A stretch of 64,000 nucleotides of DNA, taken from Rubrobacter marinus (GTDB lineage Bacteria > Actinomycetota > Rubrobacteria > Rubrobacterales > Rubrobacteraceae). The position numbers and the translations under genes are program-made. Of this stretch, positions 27,086 through 35,754 are shown one piece after another (within the stretch, counting starts at the first letter, position 1; every line of letters starts with the position of its first letter). The notes below the pieces were generated by a model, which saw only the letters and a list, made by a program, of their open reading frames with translations, had not been told where the DNA came from and did no database searches. The stretch is from assembly GCF_011492965.1 (NCBI RefSeq), contig NZ_CP045121.1, forward strand, positions 3,410,001-3,474,000, in the 5' to 3' direction.

Positions 27086-28165
27086 TTACTCGAGCAAGCC
27101 TTGCTCCCTGTAGAACTGTTCGGCTCCGGGGTGGAGGGCCACCTGCTCCTGAACCTTGACCATCAACTCGGGAGAGAAGCCGGACATGGACGGGTGTATC
27201 TCCTTCATCCTGTCCTGGTTGTCGTGCAGGGCCTTCACGAACTTGTAAATGTCTTGGTTCGACACGTCAGCGTTGGTGACGATGTCGGACTGGACGGAGA
27301 GGGTCGGCGTCTGCTCCTCGACGAAATCGTACTCACCCGGCTCGACGGTTCCGATCAGCACGCCCAGGTCCTCGGCGATCGGTTCCAGCTTTTCCTGGTC
27401 CATCGGAATCCAGACCAGATCCTGGGTCCGCGAGAGGTCGGTGATCCGGCTGTCCGGGATGAAAATGCTGGTGAAGAACATGTCGACCTTGCGGTCGGCC
27501 ATCAGCGCGACCCCGTCCCCGCTTGCCTGGTACGCGACCGATCCGCCCCACGACTCGATGTCCTCGACGCTGAACCCGTATGCCTTGAAGATCTCCTCGG
27601 CGGCACGGATGTTCTGATAGTTGCCCTGCTGGTTTAGAGCGACCCTGAGGGGCGGCTTCTTCTCGGCTATGTCAGCGAACGTCTCGATGCCGTGCTCGTC
27701 GGCGAAGGCCTTGGTCATCACCGAGTGCATCCGCTGCGTCTCGTAGAGCCGGGTAACGCCAAGATACTTACCCTCCAGAGACCCCGTCTCCGCGAAAGGC
27801 CCCTGGCCCTCGATGGCCGCCCGCTCCTCGATCGGCGAGATCGCCGCCCCCAGCTCGACCTGCCCCTGCGCGACCTGCGCTAGCGCCCCCGCCGGGGAGC
27901 CCGGTTCGAAGGCGACCTCGGAGCCCGGATACTCCTCGCGGATTACGCTGTTGATGCTCTCTGCGAGCAGCCTGTAGAAGCCCGACGAAGACCCGCCAGT
28001 CATGGTCGCCTGAACGGGCGACGTGTCGTCGGGGTTTACCTCACCGCCCCCACCCTGCTGGCCTCCCCCACCGGAGCCCCCGCACGACGCTACGAAGAAC
28101 ACCAAAGCCAGGAGACAAGCTACGATCGAGCAAGTCTTGCCCACGCTTACTTTGTTCACACTCAC
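27086..28165 (-). CDS. TAXI family TRAP transporter solute-binding lipoprotein
   Basis: A 359-residue lipoprotein with lipobox ending FFVASC (Cys near 28) and then a Gly/Gln-rich linker. The TAXI fold is recognised in TGGSSSGFYRLLAESI and the region GSPAGALAQVAQGQVELG. It starts at GTG 28165 after AAAGGGAG. It captures the substrate for the fused permease. TAXI systems are known for glutamate, succinate and aromatic carboxylates; regulation by the operators just upstream favours an aromatic or dicarboxylic acid here. Confidence 0.9.
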   Translation of the reverse strand: MSVNKVSVGKTCSIVACLLALVFFVASCGGSGGGGQQGGGGEVNPDDTSPVQATMTGGSSSGFYRLLAESINSVIREEYPGSEVAFEPGSPAGALAQVAQGQVELGAAISPIEERAAIEGQGPFAETGSLEGKYLGVTRLYETQRMHSVMTKAFADEHGIETFADIAEKKPPLRVALNQQGNYQNIRAAEEIFKAYGFSVEDIESWGGSVAYQASGDGVALMADRKVDMFFTSIFIPDSRITDLSRTQDLVWIPMDQEKLEPIAEDLGVLIGTVEPGEYDFVEEQTPTLSVQSDIVTNADVSNQDIYKFVKALHDNQDRMKEIHPSMSGFSPELMVKVQEQVALHPGAEQFYREQGLLE

Positions 28166-28201
28166 CGGTAACTCCCTTTCCCCAAACCGTTTGCGTGCTT
28201 C

Positions 28202-28279
28202 GTTCGATTTTTCCGAAAGCTACCCCATACGAAAAAGCACAGCAAGCCCCTGCACAAATGTTGTTCGAGTATCACGAAC
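28202..28279 (-). promoter_or_regulatory. two IclR-type operators upstream of the TAXI-TRAP operon
   Basis: A perfect operator GTTCG-N7-CGAAC at 28263-28279 and a one-mismatch copy GTTCG-N7-CGAAA at 28202-28218, 61 bp apart. The promoter is less clean than at the other sites: TTGTGC at 28252-28257 is 5 bp from the first operator and TTTCGT follows 17 bp later. Confidence 0.65.
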
Positions 28280-28293
28280 GGCGTTGCGCGGGC

Positions 28294-28315
28294 ACTCCAG
28301 CCTAGACCCTGGAGT
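28294..28315 (-). terminator. weak hairpin at the end of the Pht5-like gene
   Basis: A 7-bp inverted repeat around the stop codon at 28302; it lies just upstream of the TAXI operators and has no T-tract. Confidence 0.3.
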
Positions 28316-29321
28316 CCCCGCCGAGCGTCTCGGGGGCGAAGATCTCCTCGGCTTCGACCTTGCGCTCGCTGAGCCCCTGCTCATAAGAATACTGGGCGAG
28401 CGCCCCGATAGCCTCCAGGTTCTTCTCGATCCCGTAGGGCCACGGGTCCTCCCCGAAGAGGGCTCGTTGCTCTTCTATGGCCGGGATCATCCACGGCATC
28501 GAGTACGCGAGCACCCCGCCCTCATACGCCTGTTCCAGCGCGATGTTCTTCGCCTGGTCGAAAGCCTTCTGAAGGTTCCGCGCGATCCAGCGATTCGCCT
28601 CGTAGACGTCGCGCCGGATAACCACGGTATGCATAATCGGGAAGATGCCCGTCTTTTTGTAGTATTCCTTCTCGACGGCCGCGTAGTCCTCGAAGAGCCT
28701 GCGAACCTTGGGCGAGCCCTTCATAAAGGAAGAGGGCATACGCGCGGTAACGAGCGCGTCGATCTCACGCCTCTCCAGCATCTCGTTCAGCGTCCTGTCG
28801 GCGGGGATGGGCTCGGTCCGAACTCCCTTGGGCAGGTCCAGCTTCAGCTTCTCGATGCGTCCAGGCTGCTCCAGCCCCCCCGTCCTCCAGGTCCCTATGT
28901 CCTCCGGGTGGACGCCGTACTCGTGTTGGAGGATGCCCCGTACCCACGTAGCCGCCGTCATCTGGTACTCCGGCACGCCGACGGTCTTCCCCTTGAGGTC
29001 CTCGGGCTCCTCTATGCCGGAATCCGCGTTCACGTAGATCGCGGAGTGACGGAATACGCGCGAGGGGAAGACGGGGATCGCGATCAGGGGCAGCGTGTCG
29101 CCGCGCGCGCTCGCTTTCGACACCAGGTAGGACTGGAAGGAGAACTCGCTGGAGTCGAAGTCCTGGTAGCGGGCCGTGCGCCAGAAGACGTCCTCGATGG
29201 TCGGCAGCACCATGAAGTTGAGGTCTATGCCGTCCGGGACGACCCTCCCGTCGGCCAGCGCCCGGGTGCGGTCGTAGTCGTAGGTGCTCGCGTAGCTGAG
29301 ACGGAGCCTCGTCATTTGCAA
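28302..29321 (-). CDS. 4,5-dihydroxyphthalate decarboxylase-family protein (Pht5-like)
   Basis: A 339-residue cytoplasmic protein (no signal peptide) with a periplasmic-binding-like fold. The opening LSYASTYDYDRTRALADGRV and the region EDLKGKTVGVPEYQMTAATW are typical of proteins annotated as 4,5-dihydroxyphthalate decarboxylase. In the phthalate pathway Pht5 converts 4,5-dihydroxyphthalate to protocatechuate after the Pht3 oxygenase and Pht4 dehydrogenase; homologues of both occur at 33065 and 31725. The family also contains substrate-binding proteins, so catalysis is likely but not certain. It has its own promoter with a near-consensus IclR-type operator. Confidence 0.75.
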   Translation of the reverse strand: MQMTRLRLSYASTYDYDRTRALADGRVVPDGIDLNFMVLPTIEDVFWRTARYQDFDSSEFSFQSYLVSKASARGDTLPLIAIPVFPSRVFRHSAIYVNADSGIEEPEDLKGKTVGVPEYQMTAATWVRGILQHEYGVHPEDIGTWRTGGLEQPGRIEKLKLDLPKGVRTEPIPADRTLNEMLERREIDALVTARMPSSFMKGSPKVRRLFEDYAAVEKEYYKKTGIFPIMHTVVIRRDVYEANRWIARNLQKAFDQAKNIALEQAYEGGVLAYSMPWMIPAIEEQRALFGEDPWPYGIEKNLEAIGALAQYSYEQGLSERKVEAEEIFAPETLGGDSRV

Positions 29322-29344
29322 CCTCCCTTTCCCTTTGACCGAGC

Positions 29345-29397
29345 CTTATAGCATGGGGTCCGAGGGGGTACCAGCAGACCGTTCGGAATGGTGGAAC
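29345..29397 (-). promoter_or_regulatory. IclR-type operator plus promoter of the Pht5-like gene
   Basis: Operator GTTCG-N7-GGAAC (one mismatch) at 29381-29397; on the minus strand 7 bp, TGGTAC (29368-29373), 17 bp, TATAAG (29345-29350). The -35 is poor and the -10 good, as expected for an activated promoter. Confidence 0.6.
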
Positions 29398-29559
29398 GAA
29401 CTTGTTGCCCCCAGCTCCCTCAGAGCCCATCATTGGTTTGTGGAATTCACGACGCCCCTTAGCAGATCAATCAACGATGAGAGAAGGACGACGAAAGCAT
29501 CCACCCTGGGCGTTGCGGTTGTCCAGCGATGTTGCGGCGCGGCCGGGGGACGATAAGGG

Positions 29560-30527
29560 ATGGGTGAGGTCCTCGCCATCGCGGCGCTCGTCATCTACTC
29601 GTGCAACATCGTCGTCACCAAGGTCGCCTCCGGCCGGCTCGACCTCAACTTCGGATTTCTGATCTCCGTCTCCATGAACGTGCTCTTCGCCACGGTACTG
29701 TTCGGAGGTCAGCTGCTTATCCGGCAGGGCGACCTCCACTGGGACGGCTACGGGTTCTTTCTCTTCGTGCTTGCGGGGATATTCTCCACCTACCTGGGGC
29801 GTTGGTTCTTTTTCGACTCCATAGCGAAGCTCGGTCCGGCGAAGGCCAGCACGTTCCAGACGAGCAACCCGTTGTTCACCGTCATCATCGCCTGGCTCTT
29901 TCTGGACGAGAGCCTCTCCCTCCTGGACATCGGCGCGATAGCCACGATCCTGTTCGGCCTCTTTCTGACGAGCTACGTCCCGGGGCCTTCTCCAAGCCGT
30001 CGCCAACGGAGACGGGGTACGAGCCCTTCGAGACCCCGAGCCGCGCGAGCAGGTTCGCCGCGCTCAGGGCCGCGGCGAGCCCCGGGGTCGCGTTGCAGTC
30101 GGGTATCTTCCTGGCCGTCGCGGGCGCCGCGGCCTACGCGGTGGGGAACGTCCTGCGCGGAGCAGCGGTACAGAACTGGAACGAGCCGATCCTGGGCGGC
30201 CTCATCGGGGCGACGGCCGGCCTCATCATGCACCTATCGACGAGTTCCATGACCAGGCGGTTCTGGAGCCTGTTGCAGGGCGCGGATCGGGTGGGGATAT
30301 TTCTGTACGTCCTCAGCGGGACGATGACCGTAACCGCCCAGATCTGCGCGATCGGCTCGTTCCACTACATGCCGGTCTCCATCGCGAACCTGATCACGCT
30401 CTCCACCCCCGTCCTGGTGACGCCCTTGAGCTACTTCCTGTTGCGAAACCAGGAGGGCATAAACTTCCTAACCGTCCTCGGGAGCGTGCTAGTCTTGTCG
30501 GGTATCACCGCCATCATTCTGGTCTGA
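29560..30527 (+). pseudogene. EamA/DMT-family transporter, frameshifted
   Basis: Two open frames together make a 10-helix drug/metabolite carrier with two EamA domains. The first half ends in sense near residue 142 (FLTSYVPG); the second continues one frame back from GAFSKPSPTETG. Adding one base to the GGGG run at 29982-29985 restores a single frame of about 322 residues, the normal family length. Start ATG 29560 overlaps no gene; the ribosome site is weak. Sequence otherwise shows no decay, so an assembly error is as likely as a true mutation. Confidence 0.8.
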
Positions 30528-30570
30528 CTCGGAGGGGTGAGAGCACACGCCTGACGAAAAACTTACCGGG

Positions 30571-31737
30571 GTGCGGACGGAATCGTCGTTCGAAGACCGC
30601 CTCTGGACGCGCCCTTTCGTCCAGATCTTGATCGCCAACTGCGTGGTCTTCACCTCCTACCAGCTGCTGATCCCGGTCCTGCCGCTCTACGTCTCGGAGG
30701 GCATAGGCGGGGACGAAGCGACGGTGGGGCTCGTGGTTGGCACGCTCACGTTCACGGCGGTGCTCGTGCGCCCGCTGCTCGGTTGGGCGATAGACCAGTA
30801 CGGGCGCAAGACGCTCCTCCTCGCCTCCGTCCTGCTCTTCGCCGCCACGGGCCTAATCTACCCCCTCACCGCCTCGCTCGCAGCGCTCGTCGCCGTCCGA
30901 ATAATCCAGGGGCTCGGGTGGAGCGGCGTGCCGCCCGCCACGAGCACGATGGCCGCCGACCTCGTCCCCCGGGAACGCCGCGGCGAGGGGATAGCCTACG
31001 TCTCCACCTCTCAGAGCGTCGCGATGGCGATCGGCCCGGCGATCGGGCTCTACCTCGCGGGCGCCTTCGGCTACACGGAAGCGTTCCTCTCGGCGACGGC
31101 GCTCTCCCTACTCGCCCTCGTGCTCGCGCTGTTTATACGGGACCGCTACGTCCCGCCGAAGGAGAAACGAGGGTTCGGGCTGCAAGACCTCGTCGAGCGC
31201 TCGGCCGTAACCCCTTCCGTCGTCACCGCGCTCCTGACCTTCGTCTTCGGCGGGCTCACCGCCTTTATCCCGCTCGCCGCCCTTGAGCGCAACCTCGGCA
31301 ACCCGGCCGCCTTCTTCGTCACGTTCTCCGTCGTCCTGATAGTAGTGCGGCCCGTCACCGGACGCCTCAGCGACCGGCAGGCGCGCCGCGGGGTGCTGCT
31401 CTTCCCGGGGATCGGCCTCGTCGCCGCCTCGCTCTTCGTCCTCGCGTTCACCGAAGCCCAGTGGACGCTCCCCGTGACCGCCGTCCTCTGGGCCCTGGGT
31501 TTCGGCGTGGCCCAGCCCGTTCTCAGGGCGATGGTGCTGGACCTCGCGCCCCGCGAACACTGGGGCTCTGCCAACGCGACCCTGGGGAGCGCCTACGACC
31601 TCGGCATGGCCCTGGGCGCCGTGCTGCTGGGCGTCGTAGCAAGCCAGGTCGGCATCCCCGCGATGTTCGCCTATGCCTCGCTCGCGATGGCGCTGGCCTT
31701 CTTCGTGATCCTGTGGAGTGGGCTCTACCGCGCCTGA
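30571..31737 (+). CDS. MFS transporter
   Basis: A 388-residue 12-helix carrier (motif GWAIDQYGRKTLL in loop 2-3). It starts at GTG 30571 with little upstream signal, 43 bp after the EamA gene, so the two are probably one transcript. Its 3' end overlaps the convergent Gfo/Idh/MocA gene by 13 bp. Substrate unknown. Confidence 0.85.
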   Translation: MRTESSFEDRLWTRPFVQILIANCVVFTSYQLLIPVLPLYVSEGIGGDEATVGLVVGTLTFTAVLVRPLLGWAIDQYGRKTLLLASVLLFAATGLIYPLTASLAALVAVRIIQGLGWSGVPPATSTMAADLVPRERRGEGIAYVSTSQSVAMAIGPAIGLYLAGAFGYTEAFLSATALSLLALVLALFIRDRYVPPKEKRGFGLQDLVERSAVTPSVVTALLTFVFGGLTAFIPLAALERNLGNPAAFFVTFSVVLIVVRPVTGRLSDRQARRGVLLFPGIGLVAASLFVLAFTEAQWTLPVTAVLWALGFGVAQPVLRAMVLDLAPREHWGSANATLGSAYDLGMALGAVLLGVVASQVGIPAMFAYASLAMALAFFVILWSGLYRA

Positions 31738-32951
31738 GGCAGGGCGTTACCCTTCTCCGGCACCGGGGTCTGGTGCGAGAGGTAGACCTCCTTCCTCTCC
31801 CTTGCGGACTCCAGGGCCGCAACGCATACCTCTATGTTCGCCCTCCCCCAGCGCCCGTCGTGCAGCGGCGCCTCGTCGTTCGCTACCGCCTCGTAGAGCT
31901 CCCCGATCAGGGCGTCCCGGCCGGTCACGTCCTTGGGGAGGATTACCTCTTCCTTCTCCTCGGGCCCGTAGACCAGCAGCCCATCCGGCGACTGCCTGAT
32001 GTCGCCGCGCTCGCAGCTCACCACCGTCAGGCCGAAGAAGGGGTGGTGCGGCTCGGTCTTCGCGTAGTTTTTTGCGCGCTCCCCCCCGTAGCCTGCCGCG
32101 TCCTTCAGTGCTACCTCGGCATCTGAGCCGCCGGACTTCCGGATCAGCTTGCGCGAGCGGCCGTAAACGTCGCTCGTGACCAGCGGTCCGCCCTCGCCTA
32201 TGCCGAAGGTGATCTCGGTGGTATGGAAGCGGTCGTAGCCGTTGTAGACGGCGGTAGCGGCGGTCCTGTCCTCGAATTCCAGAAAGACCGAATGGGCGCC
32301 TTCCGTCGGGCGATCGTCGTCCCACCTGCCGGTCATCGCCCGGACGCTCCTCACCATCCCGCCCCCGATGAGGCGGATGATGTCGAACTGGTGGGCGCCC
32401 TGGCGGTAGGTGACGCCACCACCCTGCCCCGTGTCGAGCTCGTCCGGGGTGCGTGGACGGTACATCCAGTCGTTGAAGTACCAGTTGTGGATCATACGCA
32501 CCCGGCCGAGGGAGCCGCCCTCTACGATCTCCCGGATCTTGCGGATCGGGGGCTCGAAGCTCTGCGACGGGCCCACCACCATCTTCACGCCGTTGCGCTC
32601 GGCCGCCTCGATCATGGCCCCCGCCTCTTCCAGGGTGACGGCGATGGGCTTCTCGACGATGACGTGCTTACCGCGTTCGGCGGCGATGATCGCGTGCTCC
32701 CCGTGCAGCTGGGTAGGCGTGGCGACGTAGACCGCGTCGACGCTCTCGCTCTCGCAAAGCTCTTCTATACCCGGGTAGACCTCGACCGGGAAGTCCTCGG
32801 CGAACTTCCTGCCCCGCTCCTCGTTGCGGGTCGAGACCGCCGTGAGCCGAACGTTCGGGTGCTTCTGAAGCGCCGGCACCATCGAGCTTCCCGCTATCCC
32901 TAGGCCCACTATCCCGACCCTCAAGGCCGGCCTTCCGTTCCCCTCGCTCAC
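31725..32951 (-). CDS. Gfo/Idh/MocA family oxidoreductase (Pht4-like)
   Basis: A 408-residue dehydrogenase with an N-terminal Rossmann fold (GIVGLGIAGSSM) and the family catalytic-region motif EKPIAVTLEEA. The open frame runs far upstream, but GTG 32951 is chosen because GGAGG lies seven bases before it and the homologous sequence begins there. In phthalate degradation Pht4, the 4,5-dihydrodiol dehydrogenase, is a member of this family, and a Rieske oxygenase gene lies directly upstream on the same strand with a Pht5-like gene nearby. Sugar or inositol dehydrogenase remains an alternative. Confidence 0.82.
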   Translation of the reverse strand: MSEGNGRPALRVGIVGLGIAGSSMVPALQKHPNVRLTAVSTRNEERGRKFAEDFPVEVYPGIEELCESESVDAVYVATPTQLHGEHAIIAAERGKHVIVEKPIAVTLEEAGAMIEAAERNGVKMVVGPSQSFEPPIRKIREIVEGGSLGRVRMIHNWYFNDWMYRPRTPDELDTGQGGGVTYRQGAHQFDIIRLIGGGMVRSVRAMTGRWDDDRPTEGAHSVFLEFEDRTAATAVYNGYDRFHTTEITFGIGEGGPLVTSDVYGRSRKLIRKSGGSDAEVALKDAAGYGGERAKNYAKTEPHHPFFGLTVVSCERGDIRQSPDGLLVYGPEEKEEVILPKDVTGRDALIGELYEAVANDEAPLHDGRWGRANIEVCVAALESARERKEVYLSHQTPVPEKGNALPQAR

Positions 32952-33002
32952 CCCACAACCTCCGCTCATCCGATGATCCCCAGCGCCCCGCCGCCCAGAT
33001 AG

Positions 33003-33043
33003 TCGAAAGCGTGCCTCCTCTACAAAAGGGGGCACGCTTTCGA
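33003..33043 (-). terminator. strong hairpin after the Rieske oxygenase gene
   Basis: A 16-bp stem (33003-33018 with 33028-33043, one T-G wobble) and a 9-base loop, 22 bp beyond the oxygenase stop codon and 52 bp before the next start. Confidence 0.7.
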
Positions 33044-33064
33044 AACGTTCTCTTCGAGCCGGAT

Positions 33065-34342
33065 CTAGCTCATGGCTACCGACTTCGTCTCGTCCTTCTT
33101 CCCCTGGATGAGGTCCAGGATCTCCTGCAGGTTCGGGGCGTAGCGGGTATTCCACTCCCCGGCGGCCTTGAAGAGCGCGGCCCCCGAGCCGAAGATCTCC
33201 TTCTCCTGCGGCATCTGGATGTTTTGGGCCTCCTCCGTTGTGCGGAAGACGCACATCGGGTCCTCGCCGTTCTCCACCGCCTTCATCTGCTCGAAGAGCA
33301 TCTGACGGTAGAGGATGATGCCGCGGTCCGTCGTACCGAGCCGCTCGATGGTGCGGTCCGTGATCTCGCCCTGGCTCACCCAGGCCATCATGTCCTGGCC
33401 GTCTATGTAGTCGACGACGAACTTGCCGTTCTCGTCCTTCAGCGGCACGTCGTAGTAGGAGATCGGGTAGTCCTCGGGGATCTCCACGCCCTCCGGGGCG
33501 ACAAAGCACGAGTACCAGATGTGGTAAGTGTGCGTGTCGTCCATGGGAACCCGGATCTGGAAGGTCTGGATCGCCCCGTCGCCGACGCGCAGGACGTTCG
33601 GGAAGATTACCGGGTGACCGATCTTCCAGCCGTCGCTGTCCTCGGACTGGCCCTCGAGCAGACGGCGCTTGATGATGCCGTACTCGAACTTGTCGAACCC
33701 GAGCTTCAGGTGGTGCTTGCTGAAGTACCAGTCCTCGACGTCCCGGCCCTTCTCCTCGAAGACCTGCTCGAAGTACCTGCCGTGCAGCCACTCGAGATGC
33801 ACGGGATCCAGCGAGTTCTCCATGATCTGCACCCAGTTGCACGGCACCACGCAGGCCCCAACCGTCCTTATGACGTCGTCACGCGTGAACAGGTCGAACT
33901 TAGGCAGCTCCGGCACAGGGTTGGGTCCGAGGTAGGCGAAGATCAGCCCGCCGAGCTCCCTCACCGGGTAGGCCTTAAGCTGGACCCGGTTCTTGAACCC
34001 CTTCTCCTGGGGCTCGTTGGGCTGCTCCAGGCACCGGCCTTCCTCGTTGAAGAGCCAGCCGTGGTACATGCAGCGTATGCCCTCGGGCTCGATGATGCCG
34101 TACTCCAGCGATGCCCTGCGGTGGGCGCAGTTCTCCTGCACGAGCCCGTAGTTACCAGTCTTGTCCTTATACAAGATCAGGTCCTCGCTCAGTATCCTGA
34201 CCTTCTTGGTGTAGCGCCCCTCCATCTCGGAGACCGCCGAAATAGGCATCCAGTACCGGCGCAAGAGCTCCCCGCCCGGCGTGCCCGGTCCCACCTGAGT
34301 CAGACGCTCGTTCTTCTCTTTGCTGATCGGCATTCGTGCCAC
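33065..34342 (-). CDS. Rieske non-heme iron oxygenase, alpha subunit (phthalate-dioxygenase-like)
   Basis: A 425-residue ring-hydroxylating oxygenase. The Rieske cluster is C72-x-H74 (NCAHRRASL) and C91-x2-H94 (CMYHGW); the mononuclear iron site is D179-x2-H182-x4-H187 (SLDPVHLEWLH). The overall pattern (short N-terminus, ENCAHRR, VPCNWVQIMEN) matches phthalate 4,5-dioxygenase and related alpha-only oxygenases that need just a reductase. No reductase gene is adjacent; the Rieske protein at 12762 could serve as an electron carrier. Transcribed from the shared operator at 34487. Confidence 0.88.
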   Translation of the reverse strand: MARMPISKEKNERLTQVGPGTPGGELLRRYWMPISAVSEMEGRYTKKVRILSEDLILYKDKTGNYGLVQENCAHRRASLEYGIIEPEGIRCMYHGWLFNEEGRCLEQPNEPQEKGFKNRVQLKAYPVRELGGLIFAYLGPNPVPELPKFDLFTRDDVIRTVGACVVPCNWVQIMENSLDPVHLEWLHGRYFEQVFEEKGRDVEDWYFSKHHLKLGFDKFEYGIIKRRLLEGQSEDSDGWKIGHPVIFPNVLRVGDGAIQTFQIRVPMDDTHTYHIWYSCFVAPEGVEIPEDYPISYYDVPLKDENGKFVVDYIDGQDMMAWVSQGEITDRTIERLGTTDRGIILYRQMLFEQMKAVENGEDPMCVFRTTEEAQNIQMPQEKEIFGSGAALFKAAGEWNTRYAPNLQEILDLIQGKKDETKSVAMS

Positions 34343-34451
34343 CCTCCTTCGTCGCGCTACGCTGGCCGTTCTTCGGTCGCAACCCGTCTACCCTGCGTTC
34401 CTTCGGCTCTCGACCTATCTCCGTACGCTTACCTTGAGCATTCTAAAGAGG

Positions 34452-34539
34452 TGTTTACACCACCGTCGACACCATCACAACTCGGCGTTCGGCTTTCTCG
34501 AACGTCGTGCTTGCTAGCTCTTATGGGGAGCCTTACCAT
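34452..34539. promoter_or_regulatory. shared IclR-type operator with divergent promoters
   Basis: Perfect operator GTTCG-N7-CGAAC at 34487-34503. Rightward: 7 bp, TTGCTA (34511-34516), 17 bp, TACCAT (34534-34539), toward the extradiol dioxygenase. Leftward: 6 bp, TTGTGA (34475-34480), 17 bp, TAAACA (34452-34457), toward the Rieske oxygenase. One palindrome therefore serves both directions with the same geometry. Confidence 0.75.
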
Positions 34540-34585
34540 CCCCTCGAAAGGGCAGAACGAACGTCGGTTGGAGGAGGTTACGGCC

Positions 34586-35544
34586 ATGAAGGTATCCCAT
34601 CTCGGGCACTCCGAGATCCAGGTTCCTGATCTGGAAGTATCGAAGAGATTCTTTAACGAGGTCCTGGGCCTAACGGTGAGCTACGAGGACGGAGATCGCG
34701 TCTACCTCCGCGCCTGGCAGGACTTCGAACACCACACCATGATCCTGACGAAGGGTCCGGAGCGCGGCGTGGGCCACCTCTCCTTCCGTGTCTCGGACCC
34801 CGGAGATCTCGAAGAGTTCGCGAACCACTTCGAAGGGACGGGCGTCGACCACCAGGTGGTCCCTGCCGGTACCGAGGAGGGCCAGGGCGAGGCCGTCCGC
34901 TTCACGACCCCCGGCGGCATCCCGATGGAGCTGTACTGGGAGATGGAGAGCTTCCAGACGAACGACCCCGAGATGGCATCGCCCTTCCCGAGCTTCCCGC
35001 AGAAGACGCCCCTGATGGGGGTCGTGCCGCGCCGCGTGGACCACGTCAACGTGATCGTCAACGACGTCGTCGCCGAGCAGGAGTGGCTCACGGAGAACCT
35101 CGGCATACTCCACCGCTACTACACGGAGAACGACGAGGGGGTGCGCACTGGCTCCTGGATGAGCGTCACCAACCAGTCCCACGACATCGCCCTGATGCAC
35201 AACCAGAACCAGGACGGCGGCCTCCTCCACCACCCCGCCTACTTCCTCGACTCCCCCGACGACCTCTTGAGGGCGACGACGGTCATTCCCCAGTACGGCG
35301 GGAGGATCGAGTGGGGCCCCGGCATGCACGCCACGAGCGGCGCGAGGTTCCTCTACTTTATGGAGCCCGGCGGCAATCGTATAGAGATATGGACCGGCGG
35401 GATGATGATCTTCGCCCCTGACTGGAAGCCGATCCGCTGGGACCCAGAGGTCGCCAACATCGGGTTCAACCTCTGGGCGACCCTCCCCCGAAGACCTTCT
35501 TTACCTACGGCAGCCGCCCCAACGCCCTGCTGGGCAGCCGCTAG
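34586..35544 (+). CDS. type I extradiol dioxygenase (catechol 2,3-dioxygenase-like, VOC fold), frameshift near 3' end
   Basis: A two-module vicinal-oxygen-chelate protein. Start ATG 34586 follows GGAGGAGG. Iron ligands fall where they do in catechol 2,3-dioxygenase: H153 (RRVDHVNV), H215 or H216 (LLHHPAYF) and E267 (NRIEIWTGG). As printed, the frame breaks after FNLW and would run on to 35668; adding one G at 35475-35477 gives a 319-residue protein ending at 35544 with a sensible C-terminus (KTFFTYGSRPNALLG) right before a strong terminator. It should cleave a catechol-type intermediate in the meta pathway. Confidence 0.85.
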
Positions 35545-35573
35545 ACGTACTCCCCTAAAGGCCCCTTCGCTCC

Positions 35574-35604
35574 GCGCCGTCGTCGTAACTCCCGACGACG
35601 GCGC
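35574..35604 (+). terminator. perfect hairpin after the extradiol dioxygenase gene
   Basis: 12-bp perfect stem (35574-35585 with 35593-35604), 7-base loop, 30 bp past the restored stop at 35544. Its position supports the corrected reading frame. Confidence 0.7.
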
Positions 35605-35621
35605 CTTTCGCTGCTCCAGAC

Positions 35622-35673
35622 GTTCGGCGATTACGAACCCATCGTCGCTGCACTCGCGCTCATCGTAGAAAAT
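35622..35673 (+). promoter_or_regulatory. IclR-type operator plus promoter of the HpaB-like gene
   Basis: Perfect operator GTTCG-N7-CGAAC at 35622-35638; then 6 bp, TCGCTG (35645-35650), 17 bp, GAAAAT (35668-35673). It lies between the dioxygenase terminator and the hydroxylase gene, so the two have separate promoters. Confidence 0.65.
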
Positions 35674-35754
35674 AGCCGGCAATATCAGAAACTCTCGGCG
35701 GAAGGGGAAGAAACGGGCGAGACGACCACCCGCGACGGGGAGAGGGTCGGCGAG

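Noticed and set aside
29980..29990. Programmed frameshift in the EamA gene
   Set aside because: No slippery heptamer with a downstream structure, and the same kind of one-base gap recurs in unrelated genes; sequence error or mutation is simpler.
32952..33842. Long upstream extension of the Gfo/Idh/MocA frame
   Set aside because: It covers the oxygenase gene in another frame and a terminator; GGAGG plus GTG 32951 fits the family start.
33011..34585. Very long plus-strand open frame running through the Rieske oxygenase region into the dioxygenase
   Set aside because: It is the antisense shadow of the oxygenase; the true gene begins at ATG 34586 with GGAGGAGG.
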